A stretch of 64,000 nucleotides of DNA, taken from the NCBI GenBank assembly GCA_905182985.1, contig CAJJDN010000025.1:202360-266359 (forward strand), given 5' to 3'. Origin of the DNA: Paramecium sonneborni (lineage: Eukaryota > Ciliophora > Oligohymenophorea > Peniculida > Parameciidae). Of this stretch, positions 11,885 through 25,346 are shown one piece after another. The notes under the pieces are model-generated. The model saw only the letters and a list, made by a program, of their open reading frames with translations, made no database searches and was not told where the DNA came from. The stretch's first letter is position 1, and each line of letters opens with the position of its first letter. The translations under genes and the position numbers were made by a program.

Positions 11885-12983
11885 TCATTTTGTTTAAATA
11901 CTTTATAATTGAATTTGAGATTTAATTAAAAATTATCTGTAAGTATACTTTAAATTATTACTTTATAGATTTACAAATCTTTTTTATATCTTATCCTTAC
12001 ATTATTTTAAATGTCTCTTATCTTTTAGACAGTGTTAAAATAAAATGTTTATCATCTTTCACTTGCAAATCTGTTATCTCATTTGCTTTATAAGTGAATC
12101 TTTTTGCTGTTGTTTCCAATTCTAAACTATATTCATCCTAAATATTTTATCGAAGAATGAAAACACAATTAATTTCAAGCAATTAGTTCTTCAAAATTAA
12201 TCTATGTTATAAAAATTTCCCTTTTATTTCTTCTAATTCAAATAAATTTTGTTTTTATTGCTCAATTATCTTTTCTTAATTCTGAATTTCTGTTTCTTTT
12301 TATATTAAACTTGATTCAAAATTTTAAATTTTTATTTTCAAATCTGTATTTATTTATGATTGATCAATTATTTTATTATATAAATCTTATTCAATATCTT
12401 GAATGTTTTTTTTTAATTGTCTATTCAGTTAATTAGCCTCTTCTAACTCTTTGCTAAGTTTAACTATTATTATTTCTTTATTAATCAATTCTTTTTCTAA
12501 ATTTTATTATTGGTATTATAGAATACTTTATTAAGCTTAAAAGTTATTTTACATAATTTTTATTTCTCTAAAATATATCAAATCACTTACTATTGTAATT
12601 ATTTGTTCACTTTTATCATATTTTGTAATTGCTAATCTGTTGTTCCTTCTATTATTTCATTTTGCGTGTAAAAATTACTAGAAGATTTTATTCTAACAGG
12701 AGTAGTTTCTATATTTCCCTCTAAAATAGATATTCTTTGCTTTAATTCTTCAACTAACTCAATAAATGATTATTCCTTAGCAATTTGAGATTATTCATAC
12801 ATTATATTCCTTTTCTTTAAGTACTTTATTTAATTCGATTGATAAAGATTGGTTGGAAATTTCTAATTGTTCTTTTTATTATCTTAATTCAAATACTGCC
12901 TTTTTTAGTACTTGAATTTTAGCTTTATCGCTCACAATATTACAAGAATCAGAGGCATAATCAGATCTTTGAGATTTAAGCAT
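11885..12983 (-). CDS. Coiled-coil protein, 341 aa
   Basis: Starts at ATG 12983 (MLKSQRSDYAS). The first ~90 residues carry a short coiled coil and a Ser-rich segment. Residues about 120-270 are heptad-rich with many Gln, Lys, Glu and Leu. The C-terminal ~80 residues look globular (LTLSKRQETFKIM). Introns at 11937-11961, 12568-12590 and 12776-12800. The intron at 11937 decides the stop; without it the frame would run on to about 11823. Head-to-tail with HGD, 232 nt apart. Function unknown. Confidence 0.72.
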
Positions 12984-13865
12984 TTTTTTTGATATTTTAT
13001 ATTTATAATAATCAAACAATAACATCCAAAAATATAAATATCTAAAGAAGATATTGTCTTGCAAACACAATTTCTATCTGCACATTGTTCTCTACCTATT
13101 TATAATTACATATTAACTATTTTTATTATATAGCTAATGAATTTAAATTCAAAAGGCCTGCTTCTAAGCAATTCTCTTTTACAAATGAGCATTCTTAATC
13201 CTTCAGTAAATAATTACACAAACAAAATAAATATTTTATTTTAGGAAATTTTTTTAAAAGACATTAATTTTTCTATTTTAATCTATCTATTTATTTACTC
13301 TTATTATCTAAATAATCATATTTTATATTAAAATTAATAAATAAATTAGGATGATAATGAATTTTATTTTATTTTATAAATGTATACTTTATTCACAGAT
13401 TTTAAACATTCTTAGACAAACCTTATCATTTTAGCAATTTAGGTAAGGAACAGCCCAAACAGCCTTTAATATATATGCTAATTTTTAAAGTTATTATTGT
13501 AATAAAATATGTTGTTGTTATGAATGGCAAAATCATTAACTTCTTCAACTTAATTTATTTAAAATTATACAAATAATGTAAACAATTCAATATCAAAGTA
13601 TCTCTATATGAAAAAAGATTATTTCAAGATTGAACTTAATTTATCATATTATAAATTACTTTTAATAAGTTCAAAGTAATGAGTTTATTGAGATCTTATC
13701 GCAGAGGTGTTCAATAAATAGATTTATTATTAAATAGTAAAGATATGTTGTTTTGGTTAGAGAGTTATAGAAAAGAACATTTAAAAATAGATTCTAATTA
13801 AAAAAATAAGAAATTAGAAGTAAATAAAGTTTATTTTATATCAAATATAAATTTATCAAATAAAA
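12984..13865. other. Intergenic; one open frame before the CDPK
   Basis: Mostly AT-rich with no clear gene. From ATG 13678 a plus-strand frame reads MSLLRSYRRGVQQIDLLLN and continues past 13900, but it is in a different frame from the kinase that starts at 13866 and no normal intron joins them. It may be an N-terminal extension with a frame error, or an upstream frame. Confidence 0.35.
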
Positions 13866-15411
<1,546 letters not shown>

Positions 15412-15565
15412 AATAAACATTCATATATTAATATAAACATATATTATTATCAATATAAAATTTTATTCATAAGATTTACTCCTCTATAAGTTTTAATTTC
15501 TTTTCTATATGACTAAGATAAGGAAAATATTTAAAGTACAAGTTAGTCATTTTATACTAATTAAA

Positions 15566-15859
15566 ATGAGTCATAATTCTTATTCAAGTTTCATTCAATT
15601 ATTAATTAATGACAATATATACACAAACTTAAAAAAATTATCAACTAAATGTTAGCGTTATAGCAATTAAGCTTTTGGATTATTTTTCATTATAAATTAA
15701 CACAAAATATTTATTATAAATTTTTCTAAATCATTTTTAAAGCTATTACAATACAATTATGAAAATGATATGATTTTTAACTATTCTTTAAAATTAGGCT
15801 TTAAAATTCTGAATGAAGTGTATTTTTAAATTATTTCACAAATTTTAACTAATTTTTGA
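15566..15859 (+). CDS. Hypothetical small protein, 97 aa
   Basis: An intronless frame from ATG 15566 to TGA 15857. The product mixes Leu, Ile, Asn, Phe and Tyr with scattered Lys. The composition fits coding sequence in this genome, but the frame is short and AT-rich DNA with one stop codon gives such frames by chance. Nothing recognised. Confidence 0.3.
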
Positions 15860-15934
15860 TTTAAACATTACGAGCATTCAAAAGATTGACTAACAAAGGG
15901 TGATATATAATAAAATTATCATATAATTATTGAA

Positions 15935-16415
15935 ATGAGTAAAAGTTCATTTGTTGACTTAAACGAATCTGAAAAAAGCGATAAAAGTCTATTTACTTCA
16001 TCAGAGTATAAAGTTGAATTAAGAAAATTAAGGGGAAGTTAAGCAGCCATTGCTGATGCTAAACGTTATCATAAGATTCCTTTAAAAACGTAAATTATGT
16101 TATTTTAGATGGTCTTTGTAAACGGAAAGCGAATAAAATAAGTACCAGAATTTATATAATATTTAGGTTGCCAAGTCATTGGGCATGAATTACTCAAGTG
16201 CAAAATCATTGATACATTATTATAAAAATAATAAAAGACCTATTCCCACAGCTATTTCAAATATTTTAAACTAAAAAAAGCTTTGTGGAATCAGAAAGAC
16301 AAGAAATGGAAATGAAAATATGTTTGTTCTAGTTCAAGTTCATAAAAACACTATTAAGAAATACAATTTTTATTAATTACTAAAAATGCCATAAAAAAAT
16401 CTCTAAAATGATTGA
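15935..16415 (+). CDS. Helix-turn-helix protein, paralog A, 151 aa
   Basis: After removing one intron (16142-16166, 25 nt) residues about 62-100 read NGKRIKQVAKSLGMNYSSAK followed by SLIHYYKNNKRP. This has the shape of a helix-turn-helix of the type at the N-terminus of Tc1/pogo transposases and their domesticated relatives. The N-terminus is Ser/Lys-rich. The next plus-strand gene (16880-17328) shares the motif NYSSAKSLIHYYKNNKRP, so the two are tandem paralogs. DNA binding is inferred; no catalytic transposase domain is present. Confidence 0.7.
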
Positions 16416-16879
16416 AGAATAAATTTTATTCTAATTTTAGATTTTGTAATGAAAAACTTTTTCCAATTCAAATTATATATAAAAATTATATTTAAAAGTA
16501 TTTAATATCCTTATTCTTTATGCAATCCTTTCAATAAGTTGCTCCATGATTATTATTTAGATTTAAATAGTTTATTGTTAATTTTTAAATAATTTATGAA
16601 TAACGCTTTTCTTTAAAAGAAAAATTTTGTTTTATGAATATATATAAAATAATTTAAATCTTAAATTAAATTTAAAACTAAAATCTGTGCTAAAATCAAA
16701 ATATATCTCAAAACCTCTCTTAATCTAACTAATTAATTGTTTGTAATAACTTAAATATAAAAAATATCTTTATGCTAACTTTAACAAATATAAATATAAA
16801 TTGTTGTAAATAATAACATAAAATTGATAATAATTATTTTTAGTTATTTATAAATTGCTTTCTTAAAACCTTCTCTAAC
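16416..16879. other. Intergenic between the HTH paralogs
   Basis: About 464 nt, AT-rich, no convincing frame. It separates the tandem HTH paralogs and must carry the promoter of the second. Confidence 0.5.
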
Positions 16880-17328
16880 ATGTAAAACACTGATTAAGAA
16901 TCTTCTATTAATAATTCAATTGTAAAAGTTTCAGAATAGGAAATTTATGTTATAAAAAAAAAGCATATAAAAAAGTCATCAAGAAGAATCCATAAAATAC
17001 CAATACGAATATAATAATAATTGTTCATATAAGTTTTTTAGGAGGGGAAATAAATCAAATAAGTAAGAGAAACAAATCATCACATTAGGTTGCTCATGAT
17101 TTAAAATTAAACTATTCCAGTGCTAAATCCTTAATACATTATTATAAAAACAATAAAAGACCTGCTCCTGTTTAAGTTGTTGATGTTTTAAATGGAAAAA
17201 AGCCATGTCCTTACAAAAACATTCACAATTACTAGAATGCTTAGTATAATCTAAAAATAGAAGTTTGGCTAAAGCATTCATTTATAAAAGCCTATAACTT
17301 CTTTGAGAGATTAAAAAAGCAAGAATGA
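16880..17328 (+). CDS. Helix-turn-helix protein, paralog B, 140 aa
   Basis: One intron at 17063-17088 (26 nt) at the same place as in paralog A, between KQ and VA in GKQIKQVAHDLKLNYSSAK. The HTH core NYSSAKSLIHYYKNNKRP is identical to that of paralog A, while flanks differ strongly. A basic stretch (KKKHIKKSSRR) precedes the HTH. The C-terminus is longer and includes a Trp/aromatic patch. Probably a DNA-binding protein; target unknown. Confidence 0.7.
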
Positions 17329-17914
17329 AGTTTTTCAAATCAATTTCTTTCATGAAATTCATAAATTTAGAAATTTTTGTTTGGAATTTTATGATTCTTG
17401 TTTTTTATATATTACCATCTTAACTTTGTAAATTATTCTTTAACCACAAAACTAAAACTTTCTATTTATATCAAATTAATTCTTATTATTTTCATTATAG
17501 TATTTAAGCAAATGTATAAAACTTGCATGAATATCATTAAGAATTTAGTGTATCTCATTTCTACTATTTTTAGTACCAATAATTGAACTTGATAAAATTA
17601 GTTAGAATTTGTATTTAAAATATATTAAATAGTTTTAATTTGATACATTAAAGGTGGGATTTGTTTGATTGTTAATAAAAGTTATCAAAACTTAATTCTT
17701 ATTATAAATAAAGTTAATAATGATACAAATTAATTAAGAGGTAACTCTAGTTCTTCAGTATACTTAAATCTATTATTAAATAAAAATTGGAGATTTTTTC
17801 TTTTAATAATTTAAAGTTAAGATAATGAACAACAATAATAATAAATAAATTTCTAAATATAATTTTTTTATTTTTAAATATTTAATAAAATTATTTTAAA
17901 TCTACTACTATAAA
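17329..17914. other. Intergenic up to the duplicated block
   Basis: About 590 nt with no recognisable gene. Only short frames with alternative starts occur, of low complexity. Confidence 0.5.
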
Positions 17915-18927
17915 GCACTATAAATGAAAAAGCATTCTATTTTACTTTATAATTAAAATTGATATCTGAATTCTAAATTTTCAATAATAATAATGGCCTT
18001 CTAAGAAAATTAGAATTAATCTATATAAATTAAGATATATTTCCTAAAAAATCTAAAATTTTAGAATTAATATTTTATTTATCTTTATTATTTCTAAAAA
18101 TGAGTTATTTAATAAAAATAACAGATTGAGCAAATAAATAGGAAATGCAAATTGAATTAAGTAGTAAATATGAAAGGATTTTAATATATAAATTACATAC
18201 ATTAATTGAAATAAAAAATATGAAATATTTATTATATATATCAACTTTAATCATATTAGGATAGTCATTAGCAACATAGCTTTCATAGAAGCCAACCTGC
18301 TTTTTGGTAAATTCTCCTGAAGAGAATTCAAATTTAACAGTAAATTACATAGTTTCAGGTTTGGATGAAAATTAAACAGATGCTTTTATAAGGAAAAAAG
18401 ATGGGGAAATATTAGTAAAAGTTCAAAATACAAAGGATGGAAGGATTAGAGAAACTTTAAAAGACAAAGATAATTATTATATTTGTTTTTAAAGTCGAGA
18501 TAAGAGTTATAAAATGGTGAGCTTTGACTTTGATATTGAAGGAGTTGATAAAGAATATGCATAATCCGAATAGTTTGAACATATGTCAAAAGAATTACAA
18601 AAAACATAAAAAAATTTTTAAAGCATATATAGAAATTAACATTGGATATCGGACAGAGAGAATGCACATGCAATAATATTGGATTAAACAGAGAAATCAG
18701 TTTAATGGTGTGCTATTATAAAGGTTGGAGTATTAATTGCTATAAGTTTATCATAAATCTATATTGTTTATAATTATTTCAAAGACAAAGATCTAAGTGG
18801 ATAAGTGTGAGAAATATAGGATATATATATATATAATAATAATTAAATTTATAAATAAAATTGTAGTTTATAAGATGATCACAAAAAAGAGTCTATGAAA
18901 CACTCATAATCTAAAGGATTGAGTGCT
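17915..18927. repeat. Exact duplicate block, copy 1 (1,013 nt)
   Basis: This block and 18929-19941 appear identical base for base, separated by a single n at 18928. It holds a complete p24 gene and the last part of the minus-strand gene that is whole only on the right. The layout is that of two overlapping contig ends joined without merging, not of a biological duplication. Confidence 0.9.
18220..18810 (+). CDS. p24/TMED family cargo-receptor protein, 196 aa (assembly copy 1)
   Basis: A cleavable signal peptide (MKYLLYISTLIILGQSLA), a GOLD-like domain starting at CFLVNSPEE with a second Cys (YYICF) that would pair with it, a coiled region around residues 125-150, one TM helix near residues 165-185 and a short cytosolic tail. 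This is the standard architecture and length of p24 proteins, which cycle between ER and Golgi in COPII/COPI vesicles. Intronless. Identical to the copy at 19234-19824; probably one real locus. Confidence 0.85.
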
Positions 18928-18928
18928 N

Positions 18929-19941
18929 GCACTATAAATGAAAAAGCATTCTATTTTACTTTATAATTAAAATTGATATCTGAATTCTAAATTTTCAATA
19001 ATAATAATGGCCTTCTAAGAAAATTAGAATTAATCTATATAAATTAAGATATATTTCCTAAAAAATCTAAAATTTTAGAATTAATATTTTATTTATCTTT
19101 ATTATTTCTAAAAATGAGTTATTTAATAAAAATAACAGATTGAGCAAATAAATAGGAAATGCAAATTGAATTAAGTAGTAAATATGAAAGGATTTTAATA
19201 TATAAATTACATACATTAATTGAAATAAAAAATATGAAATATTTATTATATATATCAACTTTAATCATATTAGGATAGTCATTAGCAACATAGCTTTCAT
19301 AGAAGCCAACCTGCTTTTTGGTAAATTCTCCTGAAGAGAATTCAAATTTAACAGTAAATTACATAGTTTCAGGTTTGGATGAAAATTAAACAGATGCTTT
19401 TATAAGGAAAAAAGATGGGGAAATATTAGTAAAAGTTCAAAATACAAAGGATGGAAGGATTAGAGAAACTTTAAAAGACAAAGATAATTATTATATTTGT
19501 TTTTAAAGTCGAGATAAGAGTTATAAAATGGTGAGCTTTGACTTTGATATTGAAGGAGTTGATAAAGAATATGCATAATCCGAATAGTTTGAACATATGT
19601 CAAAAGAATTACAAAAAACATAAAAAAATTTTTAAAGCATATATAGAAATTAACATTGGATATCGGACAGAGAGAATGCACATGCAATAATATTGGATTA
19701 AACAGAGAAATCAGTTTAATGGTGTGCTATTATAAAGGTTGGAGTATTAATTGCTATAAGTTTATCATAAATCTATATTGTTTATAATTATTTCAAAGAC
19801 AAAGATCTAAGTGGATAAGTGTGAGAAATATAGGATATATATATATATAATAATAATTAAATTTATAAATAAAATTGTAGTTTATAAGATGATCACAAAA
19901 AAGAGTCTATGAAACACTCATAATCTAAAGGATTGAGTGCT
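18929..19941. repeat. Exact duplicate block, copy 2 (1,013 nt)
   Basis: Second copy of 17915-18927, offset by exactly 1,014 nt including the n. Sequence to the right (from 19942) continues the minus-strand gene ending at 19893, so this side is the intact contig. Confidence 0.9.
19234..19824 (+). CDS. p24/TMED family cargo-receptor protein, 196 aa (assembly copy 2)
   Basis: Identical in sequence to 18220-18810: signal peptide, GOLD-like domain with two cysteines, coiled region, one TM helix, short tail. It converges on the minus-strand gene ending at 19893, 68 nt away, which is whole here and truncated at the n in copy 1. This is the copy to use for the locus. Confidence 0.85.
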
Positions 19942-20696
19942 GTACTATTATAATCCACATATGGATTTGGAGATCCAATTTTGGATTCCTAAAATTCATC
20001 TTCTTTGACTTATTTATATTCTCCTATAAATTTATTAGTTTATGTTTCACTTTTATCTAAAATTATTATGAATAATGATACTTTCTTATCTTAATTCTTC
20101 ATTTATGGCATGTAGCATTTAACCAACTTATTTAAATTTGACTTCAATATCGACACTTTAATTGTAAACAAACTGATAATTTTAAGGATTTATTACATGA
20201 TTTAAGTTCTGCATTTAATCAATCAAATAAGAAGAAGTTTCTTATAATAATTTCATATCTTCTTTTAACTTGTTATTTGTCTCCTTAATATCTATGGCAC
20301 ATTCTTTAAATAAGTTCTATTCTTCCTTTATTGAAATAGCTATCATAATAACGAAAAATAAAATACTAGGTTCTTCCTATAGAGTAGAAGTAACGATATC
20401 TTCTTGATTTCTTCTTTTTATAAATTATAACATCGATCTATAAATGTTAAGAAAAAACTTATACTTCATCCCTTTTCTAAAACATTTATGCTTAAAAATT
20501 TATCCTTCTTTTGATCTAACTTTCTTGAAATTATATAAGTTTAACTATCTAAAAACTATATATTAAATAGAATACCTAACAAAACTTGAATAATTACTAT
20601 GCTTAAAGAAATTTTATAAAACTTCTTTTTCCATTTACTATTGATTATAAACAATAAATGCTGTGCCTTAAGCAGTCCAACTAACAATATTTGCAT
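19893..20696 (-). CDS. Hypothetical membrane/coiled-coil protein, ~243 aa
   Basis: The frame needs introns at 20057-20081, 20438-20464 and 20556-20575; a fourth of 24 nt at 20173-20196 is optional because it keeps the frame. The N-terminus has hydrophobic stretches (ISLSIVIIQVLLVF; ILFFVIMIAISI) and a basic segment. Residues about 115-175 form a coiled coil (NNKLKEDMKLLQETSSYL). The C-terminus is acidic and Ser-rich. The last 49 nt also appear at 18879-18927 because of the assembly duplication. No family recognised. Confidence 0.6.
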
Positions 20697-20938
20697 GTTT
20701 TTATTCCTAAAATTCATTCAAAAAAGATTACTTCAAGCATTTAATATGTTTTCAGTATGAATGTTGGAATAGGAGTTCTAGTATTCATTAATTGTAATAA
20801 ATATAATATATTTTTAAGTAAAAATAAATAAATGGATATTTGAATCATATCAATTTGATAAAATCTAGATTAATAACCAGAAATAAATCACCCTTAATGA
20901 TTATGATATTTCGGTATTATTAAATATTTTATAAATTA

Positions 20939-21855
20939 ATGAAGTATTTAATCCTATTTATACATATTCTTTACATTTTATTTTGTATAGCAGTTGAAAG
21001 TAAGAGTAATTAAATTAATTTTATGTTTAAGCAGAGGAGAAAAAAACTAAAGAAATAAAAAAACAATAAAATTATAAGTAAAATGAAAAACCAATAATTT
21101 TTAGTGGAAGAGTTTGGGCAAGAAAAAATTTTATATTTGGAGAAATATTATGTAAATAGGAGTAGAAGTAGTACAAATATAGAATTCACAGGCTAAAAAT
21201 TAAAATATTAAAAAATTGGAGACATAGGTTTTGAAAACTAAATTATTTAAGTTGGAACATTAAAATCAATAAAAGAAGGTAGATCATTAATTATTAATTG
21301 TTCAATATCTGTATATAAAAAGAAAAAATAGAAAGTCTTATTATAACATTCTTCATAATATTACTATTCTAGTTTAGTAGGAATTGTTGAATCATTTAGA
21401 CTTTAATGATTAATTAAATACGAAATGTAAATAATTAAGAGATGTTTATTTTTTGGAGGATGTTATGAGAATAAAAATTTAACATTAAGCAAAAAATTTA
21501 ATAGTTTACCTTAACATAATTAAATAAAAATTGAATTAGTATTGCATGTGTTTGATTAATGAGAATCAGAATAAATTATTATGAAAGCATATGAATAAAT
21601 TAGTATTTTAAAATTGTAAACTGTTAGTTTGGAAAAATAAATTAGAAAATACTTAACATCATAATAATTTTAATGGGAGTTCAAGATTTTGTGATCAAAT
21701 TAATATGTATTATTATTTTAATATACAGATAGTCTTAAAATGAAAATATTTAATCATTCTCATAATGAATTAAATTTTAATTTAGGGGTTTGACATCAAA
21801 ATGTACTTGTGAAACAAGTTTTGGAATTGATAATTTAGTTATTTATTATAGATGA
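20939..21855 (+). pseudogene. Secreted-protein gene with repeated in-frame TGA
   Basis: A signal peptide (MKYLILFIHILYILFCIAV) opens a frame that stays protein-like for about 285 codons but contains TGA at 21407, 21560, 21692 and 21791, all in the same frame. The block LFFGGCYENKN...KFNSLP and the end CETSFGIDNLVIYY recall a family of Paramecium secreted proteins with LFGG and SWGI-type motifs. At 21560 the TGA sits where the family usually has Trp (DxWE). No introns of normal size remove the stops. Most likely a pseudogene; at minimum a 156-aa N-terminal piece could be made. Confidence 0.5.
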
Positions 21856-21886
21856 ATGTTGATTTATTATTAATTTTAAATTCAAA

Positions 21887-22807
21887 ATGTCTTAAAGCAG
21901 TAAATGTTTCATCTTAATTACAAATAGATATCTCTGTAAATGAGAATGGATGGATAAAATGGTATTGCAATTTGGAAGACCATCACTTTTTTTGTGAAAT
22001 TGATGAATTTTTTATAGCAGACTAATTTAATCTCTATGGATTGAAATAATTGTTTGATCATTTTGAGTAAACATAATATATAATGAATTAGAGAAGCCTT
22101 ATAAATGATTTTATCTCCAAATACACCAACAGATGAAGATTTAGAGGATGATTAGTATTAAATGAAAAAATATAATTAAGATTTTTAGAACTCTATAATG
22201 AAGCATCAGAATTATATGGTTTATTACATGCTAGATTTATTATTACTCCATAAGGTTTAACTTTAATGAAATCCAAATATTTATAAGGAAGATTTGGTGT
22301 ATGTCCTAGAGTCTTATGTGAAAGATAAAATGTATTACCTATAGGATTAAGTCATGATTTAAGAACTTCTCGAGTTAAAGTAAAATCTATAATATTTAAT
22401 TCTAGATATTTTGTCCAAGATGTTAGGATGTCTATTCTCCAAAAAAATAAATGAGTGATGTTGATGGTTCATTTTTTGGTTCAGTTTTTCCTCATATATT
22501 TTTATCGGTTTTTTCTGAATTAAACCCAACTTAACCAGCTAATGAATTTGTGTCAAAAATATTTGGATTTAAAGTTCATAAAAAAAAAGGTTCAAAATTT
22601 TAAATTCAATAAAATTAAACAGAAATGTATTATTATGCTGAGGATCATATTAAGCGTCTTTCATAAATATAAACTTCATAATAATAATAATAATCTTAAT
22701 AATAATAATAATAATTTTCTCACAAAAATGATGAGGAAGCAGAAAAAAAGTAAAAAGAAGCTTTAAATGCCATATAAAAGTTATCAAAATAAAAGCAAAA
22801 AAAATGA
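21887..22807 (+). CDS. CSNK2B: Casein kinase 2 regulatory (beta) subunit, copy 2, 271 aa
   Basis: A paralog of 8757-9633. It has the acidic loop SPNTPTDEDLEDD, RFGVCPRVLC and IFCPRCQDVY for the four zinc cysteines, and GSFFGSVFPH. The tail is Gln/Asn-rich with a lysine-rich end. Introns: 21900-21927, 22067-22091, 22155-22180, 22380-22405. The intron before FLELYNEAS is at the position also used in copy 1. It ends only 21 nt from the convergent RING gene. Sequence divergence between the two copies is marked, so they may have different partners. Confidence 0.95.
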
Positions 22808-22828
22808 TTTTGGTATATTTAATTATTT

Positions 22829-23710
22829 TCATTGCCCTCTCATTATTATTCTAAAGCTACTTATTCTATTTCTACAAATTGGACATTTAGAACTACGTTC
22901 CTTTAATCCTTAACAGCATGTCTAACATAAACTCATATGTTTGCATGGTAAAATTAATGTATTAACTTTATTACTCAAACAAATAACACAATCTTTATCT
23001 TAATCTTTTTATCCACCATAAACATCTCTAACACTAAAGGCTTTGCCATTCTTTTACATTTTAATCTCTGATGTCTATAATGATATTTCATTTTAATTGA
23101 ACTTGAAAAAACAGTATTAAAATAATTATTTTTCTTTTGTTTCCTATATTAATTTTGCATTTCTACCATTTCTATGATTAAAGGATAATATCGATTTTCT
23201 TAATCTATAAACTCTAAGTCTTCAAGTTTGATTTATCTAATATCAAACTAAAATTTATCGAATTTATAAGCTGAAACAGGTTCAAATTGGTATGTATTTT
23301 ATATAAAAGCATTGATTTTTTAGGTAATAAATTCATTATTAATTATTTCGACGGCTAACAAATGAATTTTGAGTGTCATTGCCTCTAAACATTCGAAAAC
23401 AAATTCTATTTAATAAGTACTAGCATCAATTTATGTCTTAGATCATATATTCTATAAATACTAGTTTAAAGGAATCTTTTTTTATATAAGTATTATTTTA
23501 TTTTGGAACAACTTTTTTAACTTCGACATTATGTTTAAATCTCGCTGGATGCTAATCTTAATTTTATAGATATTATGGAAAATCCTAAACTATTTATTAA
23601 GGATTATTTTGATATAAATCTCTAAGCACTTATTAATAATTAGGATCATTTGTTAAATGTTATACATTCTAATTATGAACTGTGTTATTATTATTTTGAT
23701 TATTACCCAT
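22829..23710 (-). CDS. RING-finger E3 ubiquitin ligase, MGRN1/LOG2-like
   Basis: The start is MGN, giving a Gly2 that could be myristoylated. The C-terminus holds a C3HC4 RING: DCVICLS, LPCKHMSLCQTCC and SKCPICRNRI. The middle matches the MGRN1-type pre-RING region (RYYPLIIEM; KNGKAFSVRDVYGG). One normal intron at 23437-23461. A further frame change is needed around 23060-23110: either one base is missing from the sequence or there is an irregular intron. The family transfers ubiquitin with an E2. Function is probably kept if the frame change is an assembly error. Confidence 0.75.
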
Positions 23711-23743
23711 TTTAATTATAATATATATTACATAAATATGATA

Positions 23744-24778
23744 TCAATCAATAAAATTTTAACATTCTTGAATTCTATCTAATTAATTTTTAATATTGTA
23801 AAACCATATCAAATTACCTAAAAATTGATCATCTATTTTTTCACCTTATCTCAAATAATATAAACTTTTAAAAATATTATCACTTATGGAATAATGCCAA
23901 TCAGTGTTGATTCTACTACTAACATTTTGATCAAAATTCTAATAGTGATTTTCAATTTTAATATTATCTTGAAGTTCTGATTTTTAAGATAAAAAAGTTT
24001 AACATCTTTCATTATATTATTCATTGTCTTTTTTTTATACAATTTTGATTCTTTTTTTTGTTTTTCTATAATTGTTTTCTGTCTTAATACTTTCATAAAT
24101 TGGAAAATTTTTCTTTAATTTCTCGAAGAATTAAAAAAGCTTTTAATTTGCTTAAAAAATGAATTCTTCTACTTTAGTTTCATCTACTGACCATGTTGAT
24201 TCATCATTTCTTTTAAAAACTATAGCAGATAAACATCCTTTCACAGTACGAGTGGCCAATCCTGTAAAATTTTTTCCATTTTGCTTTCTTAAAAATGGAA
24301 GGTAAGGTTCTGTAACACTTATAAGGTTACATAAGGTAGCATTCCCATGTTATAGTTGAATTGCTTTAATCAAATGACCTGTCAATGACATTTAATATAA
24401 CTCTTCTTTTTCAATTATCTCTTGCCATCTATCAATGTTAAAAATTTTAGCTTACTAAATAAGTTTTAGTTAAATATAATACTTGCTTTACAGTTTCTGA
24501 ATAATATTTACGTTCATCTTAACGAGGCTGATTTAATCTAATGTTGATGATTTAACTTAATAATAAAGGTATACTCTGACTAAAATATTTATGCTAATGA
24601 TCACAATGATCTGCCTACTTTATTATTTTATTAATATACTTCCACTTTAGTTTTTTAATCCATAAGCTCTGTTTATATATAATATTACCCCCTTTTATAA
24701 ATTAAAATAACGGGGGATCTTATACTCACTTTAATAGAGATCTCCTATGCAGTTATATTTAAATAATATATATATCAT
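23744..24778 (-). CDS. Hypothetical protein, ~328 aa
   Basis: A minus-strand frame with introns 24455-24482 and 24669-24688. The block NFTGLATRTVKGCLSAIVF around residues 163-182 and a WSVDETKVEEF segment just after look like a folded domain. The last 100 residues are Lys/Asn/Gln-rich. No family recognised. The ATG at 24778 is the first in frame, but an upstream exon is possible. Head-to-tail with the RING gene, 33 nt apart. Confidence 0.6.
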
Positions 24779-25346
24779 AACATTAAATCTAGAATTTTAT
24801 CGATTTTATTTGGTTTTGACTATGAATATGCTTTCGTTGTTATCATTACTTAATTTATTTATTAAATTAGACTATATTAATTATCTTCTCTTTCTTTATA
24901 GATCTAACGTTTAGATAAAAACCTGTATACTAATTATTAATTATTTAAAACATTAAATATTTCCATTTAATGATTGTCCACACATAACTCATTATTTATT
25001 TTAATAAACTTTTTTTTTTGAATTTCAAAGAACTGTGAAAATGATTTTGATCTACAATGATAAATAATTAATCTTTTATTTCTTAATACTTAATGATGAT
25101 TATAATTTTTAAAAAAATTTACTTTTGAAAAAAAAACTAAAAAAATACAACAATAATGTGAATCTCTCAAATTCCTAAATTATTTTATTAAAATTCAGTA
25201 TTTTAGTTTATTTTAAGTTTCCTAATTATGAATTGATTCTATAAGTTCATCAAAGTAATTCTTACCAACAGTGACAAATATTGATTATTATTTCATTTAA
25301 ATATAATATATGAAATTAATAAGTAATATAATTAATCTTATTATTC
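24779..25346. other. Intergenic, divergent promoter region
   Basis: About 570 nt between a minus-strand gene and the plus-strand K+ channel. AT-rich with T and A runs; no frame looks coding and no site is recognisable. Confidence 0.5.

Noticed and set aside
17398..17586. Small plus-strand frame starting at TTG.
   Set aside because: Low complexity, alternative start codon and no conserved character; expected by chance with a single stop codon.
18053..18673. Minus-strand frames opposite the p24 gene.
   Set aside because: They are the shadow of the plus-strand p24 gene and the AT-rich leader; the plus frame has a signal peptide, GOLD domain and TM.
22670..22720. Taataataa run as a microsatellite of its own interest.
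   Set aside because: It is coding: poly-Gln/Asn in the tail of CK2-beta copy 2.
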